From CAZNRY01 sp964575675 (lineage in GTDB: Bacteria; Eisenbacteria; RBG-16-71-46; CAIMUX01; VGJL01), in contig CAZNRY010000009.1 of the NCBI GenBank assembly GCA_964575675.1, positions 1 through 42,481 of the forward strand: 42,481 bases of DNA. The letters are read 5' to 3'. Below, piece by piece: positions 25,178 to 32,707 of the stretch (its first letter is position 1; each line of letters opens with the position of its first letter). A model generated the notes under the pieces. It did no database searches, was not told where the DNA came from, and was given only the letters and a program-made list of their open reading frames with translations. Made by a program: the position numbers and the translations under genes.

Positions 25178-25709
25178 GCAGATTGCCATCGCCCTGGAGT
25201 CTGCCCGGATTCGCTACATGGTGATCGGCGGACAGGCCGTACTGCGCTACGGAGAAGCCCGCCTCACCAAGGATGTCGACATCACGCTCGGAATGGACAT
25301 GGACCGGCTCGGGGATCTCCTCGCGGTGGTGGGAAGATTGGGTCTTTCTCCTCTGGCTGACCCCGAGACCTTCACCCGCCAGTCGATGGTGCTACCCTGC
25401 CTGGAGCCTACGAGCGGAATCCGAATCGACTTCATCCTGTCCTACTCCACCTACGAACTGGGCGCTCTTGGGCGAGCCCAACCGGTCGCTATGGGCGCAG
25501 CGCAGGTCATGTTCGTCTCACTGGAAGACCTCATCATCCACAAGATCATCGCGGGGCGTCCGAGGGATCTGGAGGACGTCCGGATTCTGCTCCTGAAGAA
25601 CGCGCAGGTTGACGTCAGCATGATCGAAGGATGGCTAGAGGACTTCTCGCGTGCGCTCGGTGAGCCGTTCGTGAAGCGCTTCCACGAGCTCGACCGGTCC
25701 GGCCCTTAG
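25158..25709 (+). CDS. Nucleotidyltransferase (AbiEii/DUF6036-like)
   Basis: The protein has 183 residues with a Pol-beta-type nucleotidyltransferase core: MVIGGQAVLRYG (GG at 24-25) and TKDVDITLG with metal-binding Asp39 and Asp41. A third acidic position is likely in RIDFIL. DLIIHKIIAGRPRDLEDV is the conserved helix of AbiEii-like and MNT-like proteins. Such enzymes transfer nucleotides to tRNA or protein partners as toxins or antitoxins. It overlaps the preceding 68-codon gene, so both are translated from one transcript. A decayed partial copy of this gene lies just downstream (25727-25798). Confidence 0.85.
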   Translation: MFARLLEQIAIALESARIRYMVIGGQAVLRYGEARLTKDVDITLGMDMDRLGDLLAVVGRLGLSPLADPETFTRQSMVLPCLEPTSGIRIDFILSYSTYELGALGRAQPVAMGAAQVMFVSLEDLIIHKIIAGRPRDLEDVRILLLKNAQVDVSMIEGWLEDFSRALGEPFVKRFHELDRSGP

Positions 25710-25726
25710 CTCAGATCCCCCGACGA

Positions 25727-25798
25727 CATGGACCGGCTCGGGGATCTCCTTCATCCACAAGATCATCGCGGGGCGTCCGAGGGATCTGGAGGGCGTCC
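25727..25798 (+). pseudogene. Deletion-scarred partial duplicate of the nucleotidyltransferase gene
   Basis: ACATGGACCGGCTCGGGGAT (from 25728) repeats the gene at about 25294. It jumps directly, near 25750, to CATCCACAAGATCATCGCGG, which repeats the gene at about 25546. The later GGCGTCCGAGGGATCTGGAG also matches. The copy therefore lacks roughly 230 nt of the original and has no start. This suggests tandem duplication followed by internal deletion. Confidence 0.8.
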
Positions 25799-25802
25799 CG
25801 TG

Positions 25803-25814
25803 GTTACCGGTAAC
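25803..25814. promoter_or_regulatory. 12-bp perfect palindrome GTTACCGGTAAC
   Basis: GTTACCGGTAAC is a perfect palindrome in the gap upstream of the ATPase gene. It may be a regulator site or a recombination/target-site remnant; nothing decides between these. Confidence 0.3.
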
Positions 25815-25862
25815 AACATACACGACAATAGGTTGTGACGCCACACGTCTGATTGCTCGGCC

Positions 25863-25925
25863 ATTGAGTGATTTTACTCAATCATTGAGTATTTCGTTGA
25901 CATGGCGTAAGCCGCCTGATCTAAT
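25863..25925 (+). promoter_or_regulatory. Near-consensus sigma70 promoter with upstream inverted repeat
   Basis: TTGACA (25897-25902), a 17-nt spacer and TCTAAT (25920-25925) form an almost ideal promoter. ATTGAGT (25863-25869) and ACTCAAT (25876-25882) are a perfect inverted repeat, with a third half-site ATTGAGT at 25884-25890, just upstream of the -35. The -10 ends 6 nt before the GTG start, so the message is probably leaderless. The repeat looks like an operator or activator site. Confidence 0.7.
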
Positions 25926-25931
25926 CCGCTC

Positions 25932-27119
25932 GTGAACAAGCAGATCGAACGAAGCGTCGTGCCTCGAGTCCTGGAGCGGCTGATCCAGGGGCCGGACTTG
26001 ATCCAGGTGATCATCGGCCCACGCCAGGTCGGCAAGACCACGGCAGCCCGAGCCCTTGGGAAACGCTGGTCGGGACCCGTGCGGTACGCCGCGGCGGATC
26101 TTCCCCTCCCTCCTGGTCCGGAATGGGTCGGTGGGCAATGGGACCTGGCCCGCCGCGATGCAGAATCCGGTCCCGCGCTCCTGGTGCTGGACGAGGTGCA
26201 GAAAGTCCGCGGCTGGAGTGAAGTCGTAAAGGCCTGCTGGGACGAAGACAGGGCGGCTGGCCGTCGAATCCACGTGCTTCTTCTCGGCTCGTCGGCGCTG
26301 CTCCTGGCCCGCGGAGTCACCGAGAGCCTGGCCGGACGTTTCTTCCTTCATCGCTGCCTGCACTGGTCGTGGCCCGAGTGCCGCGAGGCGTTCGGATGGG
26401 ACCTTGATCGCTGGATCTTCTTCGGGGGATACCCGGGGGCGGCACCGCTGATCGGCGACGAAACCGCCTGGCGGTCGTACCTGCTCGACTCGCTGGTGGA
26501 AACCGTTCTCGCGCGCGATGTCCTCGCCCTGGAACCGGTGGCCAAGCCGACGCTCCTGCGGCACCTCTTTAGCTTCGCCGCCTCCCACCCGGCACAGATC
26601 ATCTCGTATACCAAGATGCTCGGCGAATTGCAGGATGCCGGGAACACCACCACCCTCGCCCACTATCTGCGGCTTCTGGCCTCGGCCTTTCTGCTGGCCG
26701 GGTTGGAAAAGTACTCGGCCGGAGAAGCGCGAACCCGCGGGTCGAGTCCGAAGCTCGTCGCGTGGAACAACGCTCTGGTGAGCGCCCTTCGCCTGCGGCC
26801 CTTCGCCGAGACCCGCGCGGCCCACGATCAGTGGGGCCGTCTCGTCGAGAACGCGGTCGGAGCGCACTTGCTCAACCACCTCCAAGGTCTGCCGTACGAG
26901 GTGAACTACTGGAGAGACCGCAATGACGAGGTCGACTTTGTGGTTCGATCCCCGCGCGGCGTGTGGGCAATCGAGGTGAAAAGCGGGCGGCCGGGGAAGC
27001 CCCGCGGCCTCGACACATTTCTCCGGTGTCATCCGGACGCGCAAACCCTACTCGTGGGCACCGGCGGGCTTCCCCTCGATGAGTTCTTCACCCGGGACCC
27101 CGCCGAACTGCTGGCGTAG
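25932..27119 (+). CDS. AAA-type ATPase with C-terminal DUF4143 (PD-(D/E)xK-like) domain
   Basis: The protein has 395 residues. Walker A is GPRQVGKTT (29-37, Lys35), Walker B is ALLVLDEVQ (82-90), sensor 1 is LLLGSSALLL, and GRFFLHRC follows. The C-terminal half has the DUF4143 pattern including EYS-like LEKYSAGEARTRGSSPKLVAWNNAL and a nuclease-like core, DEVDFVV ... WAIEVKSG (about 332-352, Glu-x-Lys). These widespread accessory proteins are mobile between genomes; their role is unresolved. GTG at 25932 is chosen because the promoter -10 ends just upstream and no ribosome site exists. Confidence 0.9.
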   Translation: MNKQIERSVVPRVLERLIQGPDLIQVIIGPRQVGKTTAARALGKRWSGPVRYAAADLPLPPGPEWVGGQWDLARRDAESGPALLVLDEVQKVRGWSEVVKACWDEDRAAGRRIHVLLLGSSALLLARGVTESLAGRFFLHRCLHWSWPECREAFGWDLDRWIFFGGYPGAAPLIGDETAWRSYLLDSLVETVLARDVLALEPVAKPTLLRHLFSFAASHPAQIISYTKMLGELQDAGNTTTLAHYLRLLASAFLLAGLEKYSAGEARTRGSSPKLVAWNNALVSALRLRPFAETRAAHDQWGRLVENAVGAHLLNHLQGLPYEVNYWRDRNDEVDFVVRSPRGVWAIEVKSGRPGKPRGLDTFLRCHPDAQTLLVGTGGLPLDEFFTRDPAELLA

Positions 27120-27322
27120 CGCCCGTGGGGAGAAGCGCGCTGCGCCGCCTCTCAACAGGTCGGCCCGACGTTCGAATCGGCTCAAGGCGTCGGTCAATTC
27201 CCATCGTGCGGAACGCGATGTGGCCGTTCTCGAGATCATTCCCGTTGGCATGGGTGGACATTCGCCGGTATCACGGGTTCGGGTCGGCCGGGAAGTCGGC
27301 CGCACGGCCTAGCAGGGCAGGC

Positions 27323-27736
27323 TCAGACCCCGGGCTTGACGATCCGAACCGCCTCCGCCACGACTCGTTCCGCCATGTCGAGGGCGGACTCGAGGTCGCC
27401 GCGCTGGAAGCTCTCGAAGGGGGACCCTCCGGGCAACCCATTCGGGTAGCGGGTGGGGATGTAGTACCGGTCGAGGAGCCGCGCCGGCTCGCGCAAGATG
27501 ACGAGTTCCTGGTTTTCCGGAAGCAGCCGATTGAGGAGTTCGAGGGCGGAATGACCGAAGACCAATCGCTCGCCCTTGAGGTAGTGGACCGCCTTCAGCG
27601 CCTTCTCGGCCGCCTGCTGGGCGATGAAGCACCCCTTGTCAAAGTACCGCCCTTCGGCGAGAACCCAACGTGTGAACTCAAGGTCATCCACGGCCTGCGC
27701 CAGCCAGCGTTCGGCTTCGTGTCGCGGCTGGTTCAC
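27323..27736 (-). CDS. HEPN-domain toxin (MNT/HEPN module)
   Basis: A 137-residue helical protein: WLAQAVDDLEFTRWVLAEGRYFDKGCFIAQQAAEKALKAVHY is the HEPN N-half, and R57-x4-H62 (RLVFGH) is the Rx4-6H ribonuclease-type motif. C-terminal YIPTRYPNGLPGGSPFESF matches HEPN partners of MNT. GTG start overlaps the MNT stop by 4 nt (GTGA), so translation is coupled. In such modules HEPN acts as an RNase toxin and MNT AMPylates and silences it. Confidence 0.9.
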   Translation of the reverse strand: MNQPRHEAERWLAQAVDDLEFTRWVLAEGRYFDKGCFIAQQAAEKALKAVHYLKGERLVFGHSALELLNRLLPENQELVILREPARLLDRYYIPTRYPNGLPGGSPFESFQRGDLESALDMAERVVAEAVRIVKPGV

Positions 27737-28035
27737 GGCACCTCCTCGAAGAGAACCCGACCGTGAGCGACGGCTTCCTGGATGAACGGGTTCGATCCGG
27801 ACATCTCCACAAACTCCTCGGGAGTATACGCCAGGATGTCCACGGCCATGGGCAGATCCCAGAGCAAGTACAGCTCTGCCAGACGGTCGAGGAAGCGCTT
27901 CCGAGTCTCGTACACCACGATGAGGTCGACATCGCTACAAGGGGTTTCCTCGTCGCGTGCCCGTGACCCGAAGAGAATCACCCGCCGCGGCCTGACGGGC
28001 CGGAAGATCCGGACGATTTCCTGTTCCAGCTCCAT
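27733..28035 (-). CDS. MNT-type minimal nucleotidyltransferase antitoxin
   Basis: The protein has 100 residues. The nucleotidyltransferase motif GSRAR (23-27) is followed by SDVDLIVV with metal Asp35 and Asp37, and the remainder has the MNT helical layout (LPMAVDILAYTPEEF). ATG at 28035 has GGAG 5 nt upstream; the open frame continues upstream into IS91 remnant sequence but is not supported. It sits upstream of and overlapping the HEPN gene. The first part of the promoter region has been replaced by the transposase remnant. Confidence 0.88.
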   Translation of the reverse strand: MELEQEIVRIFRPVRPRRVILFGSRARDEETPCSDVDLIVVYETRKRFLDRLAELYLLWDLPMAVDILAYTPEEFVEMSGSNPFIQEAVAHGRVLFEEVP

Positions 28036-28100
28036 TCGTTCTCCGTGGAACAACATCCACGGCACCACGATAGCGCGCCAGCGAGCTCGGCGTCCAGCCG

Positions 28101-28463
28101 GTTTCAAATCGGCACCTGGTGCGTTACTACGGGGGCTACGCGAATCGCAAACGGCGGGCCCTGCTGCGCCAGGGACGTGTCGGAAGGACGGGCGTTTCGG
28201 CGGGGGAAGAGGATGGTGGGTTTCAGCGCAAGCGGCGGGCGAGCTGGGCGCGGCTGCTGCGGAAGATCCTGGAAGTGGACCCGCTTCTGTGTCCCCGCTG
28301 CCGTGTGGAGATGAAGATCGTCTCTGTGATCACCGACCCGGCGGTCGTGGATCGGATCCTGGCCGGGATGCGAGAGAGGGGAGGACGGGACCCGTTTGTT
28401 GGTCGTGGGCCGCCGGGCGATACGGCAGGTCTGCCGGAGGCGGCGGGTTGGTCATGCCGGTGA
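28101..28463 (+). pseudogene. IS91-like transposase, C-terminal remnant
   Basis: In frame from about 28104, NRHLVRYYGGYANRKRR, then WARLLRKILEVDPLLCPRCRVEMKIVSVITDPAVVDRIL match the end of IS91-family Y2 transposases, including the C-x2-C site and the HLVRYYG motif. The catalytic tyrosine part is absent. No N-terminal half precedes it, so it is a decayed fragment. Confidence 0.8.
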
Positions 28464-28657
28464 GGGGAGATGTTGTGGGTCAGAGAGGATGCGGTCGGCG
28501 CACGCGAGCGGACCGTCAGGGGAGAATGCCATGCGCGAAGGCGAGCTGAGTGCTGGGGCGAGGGGGAGTGCGGCTGCCGCGGGCGTTGTCCGAGGCTGCC
28601 AGCGACCCGTGTTAGGGGTGCCGAGGGTGCTCGGGCCGGCCCCGTGGCGTTTTCGAC

Positions 28658-28720
28658 CCCTCCGTTCGTCTCGACCGGGCGCGTTACTGGGTAGGTGGCT
28701 GGATACAATCCCCTACACGC
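28658..28720 (+). repeat. 63-bp direct repeat, copy A
   Basis: The block starts CCCTCCGTTCGTCTCGACCG and includes GTAGGTGGCTGGATACAAT. It matches 34013-34075 at 59 of 63 positions in the same orientation. It lies about 195 nt downstream of the transposase remnant, a place where IS91-type element ends occur. GTAGG and CCTAC inside it can pair. Confidence 0.85.
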
Positions 28721-29018
28721 CTTTGCCGTACGAGATTTATCCGTGCGGGGGGTGTTACGAATGACTTGACAGATAGGAGAGCCTTCTCGGCGCGCGAGCT
28801 TCGAGCGATCGTCACCCGTCGCGGGGGAGGCGCTCCGCATTCCGCCAATCTAGCCGCGGGGCGTACCCTGGTCGTGATTCGATGTGTTCTCCTTAGGGTC
28901 TTGGGGGCTGGGAGCTTGCTGTAGGAGGGGTCCCCCGGGAGACTGGGGCGTGGAATCTGACGTCGGGTTGACCACGGGCGTTTGGGAATGTTGTGGTGTC
29001 TGTCCCGGAGGTTTCACG
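28721..29018. other. Intergenic gap before the lipoprotein gene
   Basis: This 298-nt stretch has no credible gene; a long upstream extension of the lipoprotein frame is rejected because homology and the ribosome site start at 29019. No clear promoter was found. Confidence 0.35.
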
Positions 29019-30971
29019 ATGAAGCGCGTTCCAGTTTGGACTTCGACGATCCTGATCATGCTGGCCGCTTGCAGCGATGACAAGCCCACCAAACCCAAAG
29101 CCGACACGACGCCTCCGGCCGCAGTCCAGAGCCTCGCGATCACGAGCCCCGCGGAGGGCCGTCTGGTCACCCTCTCCTGGTTGGCTCCCGGCGATGACGG
29201 AGCAGAGGGGCAGGCCGCTCGCTATGAGATCCGGTATTCCCTGAGCACTATGACGGAAGCCCGATGGGATTCCGCGCAGGCGGTGGCTTCACCGCCAACC
29301 CCCAAGCCTCCGGGCGAGGCAGAGCACCTCGATCTTGTAGGGCTCCCGGATGGAGCGTATTCGTTCGCGCTGAAAGCCGCTGACGAGATTCCGAACTGGT
29401 CGGCAATGTCGAACGTGGTCGGCGCGGTCGTTGCCGATGCCATCCCGCCGGGGCCGGTAACCGACCTGGCTGTCACTTCCACGACGACACACAGCGCGAC
29501 TCTGTCCTGGACGGCCCCCGGGAATGACGGCGCTGAGGGAACGGCGGCGGCCTACGATCTGCGCTATGCCACCGCACTGATCACGGATCAGACCTGGGAC
29601 GCCGGCGTCCAGGTGCAAGACTTGCCCCAGCCCGCAATCGCCGGAACGCCTGAAACCTTCACGGTGGACGACCTGGAAACCGAACAGGTCGTCTACTTCG
29701 CCCTGAAGACGGGGGACCAACGACCCAACTGGTCCGCCCTCTCGAACGTGGCCGAAGGGACGATCGTCGACGTGACCCCTCCGGCCCGCGTCACCGACCT
29801 GCGCGTTCCTGCCACGACGTCCCACGGCGTGACCGTGTCCTGGACGGCTCCGGGAGACGATGGCGCGGTCGGGACGGCGGCCGCTTACGACCTGCGCTAT
29901 GCGACGGCATCGATCACGGAGGAGACCTGGGGGGTGGCGATGGAGGTACAGGGCGTGCCTGTGCCTCAAGCGGCGGGGACGAGGGAATCCATCACCATCA
30001 CGGATCTCGAATCAGGGCAGCTCTACTTCTTCGCTCTGAAGACGGCCGACGGAGTCCCGAACTGGTCGGCCTTGTCGACGGTCATCAGCGCCCTTCCGGA
30101 TTCGGTGTCTCTGCGGCGCCTCACGTTCTGCCCGGAACACTGCGGGAACGCTTTGAGTCCCACATGGTCTCCCGACGGAAGTGAGATCGCCTTTCATGCA
30201 GACTGGTTCGGCGACCACAGAAACGACATCTACAGAATCCCCGCCACAGGGGGTACGCCCTTCTGGGTCACGAGGTTGGATTGGAGGTTCAACAACGCGT
30301 TTCCTTCCTGGTCTCCTGACGGCGAGAAGATCGCTCTGGCGTCGGGGCCGCCGCAGGGTGAAGGCAGGCAGGAGCTTTGGGTCCTAAACGCGGTCGACGG
30401 CTCCCAGCGCACGAAACTGGCCAGTCATGATGGGAACATAAAGCGACCCGTCTGGTCTCCGGACGGGTCCGAGATTGCGTACTATGTGCTCATCCGGATG
30501 TATGATCCGGCAATCGCGCACGTCTATGTCGTCTCCTCCGATGGTGGGACCCCCGTCAGCCTAACCGAATCTCAGCCGAGTACTTCTAGTGGTGATCCTG
30601 CCTGGTCGCCGGACGGAACGCAGATCGCCTTCGACTCTGACCGGTCCGGGAACCAGGAGATATGGGTCATGCCGGCCGAAGGAGGGGAAGCGATTCAACT
30701 GACCCATACCGAACCGGGATACTCCATGTACCCTTCTTGGTCTCCCGACGCTGATCGCATCGCTTTCTGCTCCAGCAGAACGGGCAACACAGAGATCTGG
30801 GTGATGTCGGCAACCGGTGAGAATCTGACCCAGCTGACGTTCGACCCGACATCAGACATAACCCCCGCCTGGTCTCCGGATGGCAGCCGGATCGCCTTTT
30901 CATCACTTCGAACGGGCACGTTTGAGGTATGGGTCTTGCAGGCGACGGCGCTCAGAGCCCGCTCGCGCTGA
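29019..30971 (+). CDS. Lipoprotein with three FN3 domains and a TolB-like beta-propeller
   Basis: The protein has 650 residues. The lipobox is LAAC with Cys18, so it is a lipid-anchored exported protein. Three fibronectin-III repeats follow (about 30-360), each opening with TPPA-V-x-L and containing TVSWTAPGDDG-like and AYDLRYAT-like strands. The second half (about 365-650) carries six PD40/TolB propeller blades, each with a WSPDG[ST]-x-IAF motif and an EIWV-like strand. GGAGGT is 8 nt before the ATG. It is likely a cell-surface or periplasmic binding protein; no enzymatic residues seen. Confidence 0.9.
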   Translation: MKRVPVWTSTILIMLAACSDDKPTKPKADTTPPAAVQSLAITSPAEGRLVTLSWLAPGDDGAEGQAARYEIRYSLSTMTEARWDSAQAVASPPTPKPPGEAEHLDLVGLPDGAYSFALKAADEIPNWSAMSNVVGAVVADAIPPGPVTDLAVTSTTTHSATLSWTAPGNDGAEGTAAAYDLRYATALITDQTWDAGVQVQDLPQPAIAGTPETFTVDDLETEQVVYFALKTGDQRPNWSALSNVAEGTIVDVTPPARVTDLRVPATTSHGVTVSWTAPGDDGAVGTAAAYDLRYATASITEETWGVAMEVQGVPVPQAAGTRESITITDLESGQLYFFALKTADGVPNWSALSTVISALPDSVSLRRLTFCPEHCGNALSPTWSPDGSEIAFHADWFGDHRNDIYRIPATGGTPFWVTRLDWRFNNAFPSWSPDGEKIALASGPPQGEGRQELWVLNAVDGSQRTKLASHDGNIKRPVWSPDGSEIAYYVLIRMYDPAIAHVYVVSSDGGTPVSLTESQPSTSSGDPAWSPDGTQIAFDSDRSGNQEIWVMPAEGGEAIQLTHTEPGYSMYPSWSPDADRIAFCSSRTGNTEIWVMSATGENLTQLTFDPTSDITPAWSPDGSRIAFSSLRTGTFEVWVLQATALRARSR

Positions 30972-31089
30972 GTTCTCGTTCGCAGTCATGACCCTGCAGA
31001 CACGCAATACCAGACCTTGTGAAACCACTCTGGCTGCCTGGATTGGCACCAGGGAGGACGAAGAAGATGAGCCGGCGTAGCGTCGGGTT

Positions 31090-31296
31090 CTACGGAGAGG
31101 TCCCGATTGGTCGGCCCTGCTTTGCCCGGCCCAGCAGGCGTCGCAGCTCATCCATGGTGCGCTCCAACCATCGAAGCCGCTCGGCAGGGGTCAGACGGAG
31201 GCCCATTCGAGCCTGCCGCAAGGCGTGCCGGCCGAAGCCACGGTCGAAGCTCGCGCTTTCGTCGTGGGTGGGTCGAATCTCAGGGCTGGTCATCAT
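31090..31296 (-). CDS. Small protein paired with a nucleotidyltransferase
   Basis: The protein has 68 residues: FGRHALRQARMGLRLTPAERLRWLERTMDELRRLLGRA is a mostly helical, Arg-rich segment. It overlaps the end of the upstream nucleotidyltransferase gene by 17 nt, which together with AAGGAA just before the ATG supports its reality. It is probably a toxin-antitoxin-like partner; it has no similarity to the 68-residue protein at 24971 that I can see. Confidence 0.6.
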   Translation of the reverse strand: MMTSPEIRPTHDESASFDRGFGRHALRQARMGLRLTPAERLRWLERTMDELRRLLGRAKQGRPIGTSP

Positions 31297-31810
31297 TTCC
31301 TTCTTGTGGTCCCGGTCCTGCCGCTGTTCGAAGTGACTCCAAGGCGGCGACGTCCTGCTGGTCCAGCGGACGTCCCGCCTTTCTCTTCAGGGCGAGGAGG
31401 TCGTCCAACGCGACGACAGTGATCTCGATCCGCTCAAGAGGCACGCGCAGGGCACGCGAGTAGACCTGGTCAAAGTCGAACGGTTCCTCCACGAAAATGT
31501 CCACCTCCAGACCGGCGTGAGCGGCGCTCCACATCGAAAAGACCATCAGGTTCTTGTCCCGGATCCACTGCCGGCGGGTCTCGGCGTCGGCCAAGGATGC
31601 CGGATCCACGGGAAGACGCGATCGATAACCAAGGCCGGCGAGAGCATCGATGGCTCGGAGAATGTTCTCTCGCTCAAGTTGGATGACAAGGTCTAGGTCG
31701 GCGGTCGTGCGGAGATAGCCGTGCAGGACGACCGCGACTCCACCCACGACGAGATAGCGGACGCGCGCCCGATTGAGTGCTTCCAAGACTCCTTCGATTT
31801 CGCCGATCAT
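31280..31810 (-). CDS. Nucleotidyltransferase (AbiEii/DUF6036-like), second
   Basis: The protein has 176 residues. LVVGGVAVVLHGYLRTTADLDLVIQLE carries the GG (23-24) and metal Asp38/Asp40. GLEVDIFV is a probable third acidic site. VALDDLLALKRKAGRPLDQQDVAAL is the AbiEii-like conserved helix. ATG at 31810 is chosen because AGGAG lies 8 nt upstream; the ATG at 31846 has none. Operon with the downstream small gene. Confidence 0.87.
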   Translation of the reverse strand: MIGEIEGVLEALNRARVRYLVVGGVAVVLHGYLRTTADLDLVIQLERENILRAIDALAGLGYRSRLPVDPASLADAETRRQWIRDKNLMVFSMWSAAHAGLEVDIFVEEPFDFDQVYSRALRVPLERIEITVVALDDLLALKRKAGRPLDQQDVAALESLRTAAGPGPQEGNDDQP

Positions 31811-32041
31811 CCGCGGCTCTCCTGGGTGGATCTCCCTTGCGGACATTACCACGCCGAAGTCCTGTCGAGAATCATGGATCCGGTCTGCGCGGAGAAGTTC
31901 GGGACTCGGCCAGGCCAACAGATGGACGAACCGCCGCACACGCGCGGAGGGCAGTCGGCTGGGTCTTGGAGTCGGTTGCCGACGCCTTCGCTCATTCCTC
32001 CAGTCCGCCCGAGTCCTCTGGAGTCCTCCCCAGTCTCGGAT

Positions 32042-32378
32042 GTGTTTTGGAGGCGGATCCGCTGCCCATCGTGCAAGTGGGAGCATCTGCTGGCGTTCAG
32101 CTGCCAGACGCGCAACTTCTGTCCCAGTTGCCAGGCGAAGACGGCGGCTCGGAGGCGTTTCGGGAAAGCCTGCTCAGATGGGTGCATTCGGGCTTCTCGG
32201 TGCACATCGGAGGTCGGCTGGATCCGGAGGAGCCGGCGCGGCTGGAGAGGCAAGCCCGCTACGCGGTGCGGGTGGCGATGCCGATGGATTGTGTCGAGCT
32301 TGCGGAGGACGGGAATGTGCGGGTGTTGACGCCGCCGGACCCACGGACGGGGCAAACGGAGAGGCCGAACTCTCTAGT
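32042..32378 (+). pseudogene. IS91-like transposase, N-terminal remnant with frameshift and deletion
   Basis: One frame encodes the zinc-finger block RCPSC-x-WEHLLAFSC-x-TRNFCPSC (about 32055-32150). A second frame (+1) continues as HSGFSVHIGGRLDPEEPARLERQARYAV plus ELAEDGNVRVLTPPDPRTG (about 32175-32360), a middle part of the same family. About 100 codons between them are missing and the frame changes, so it is inactive. It is another piece than the C-terminal fragment at 28101; it may be from the same or a second copy. Confidence 0.72.
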
Positions 32379-32707
32379 TTCGAGTTGTCCACTTGACGGG
32401 GGAGCTTACGCCATCGTTGTGTCGAGCTCCTGGGGTTCGTTCTTCCGGAAGAGGATGCCGTTTCCGGCCGCACGGAAAGCGACCGAAGAGGCATCCACTC
32501 CTGTGACCACCCACGGGTGACCCGACACGGACCTCGAACTCGTCCCGAAGGTCGGCTACACTCCGGTCTGGATTCCTTCCACATGGCCTGTTTCGGACTA
32601 TGGCGGTCACTCGAAGTGGTTTGAGGGGCGTGCGCTCTGGTCGGCCGCGGTGACCTGGCGCGGGTTGTCGCTTCTCCTCGGCACCGAGAGAGAACGCGAG
32701 GAAACTC
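32379..32707. other. Intergenic gap
   Basis: About 330 nt between the transposase remnant and the RNA methylase. No ORF or RNA is supported. GAGGAAAC near its end is the ribosome site of the next gene. Confidence 0.3.
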
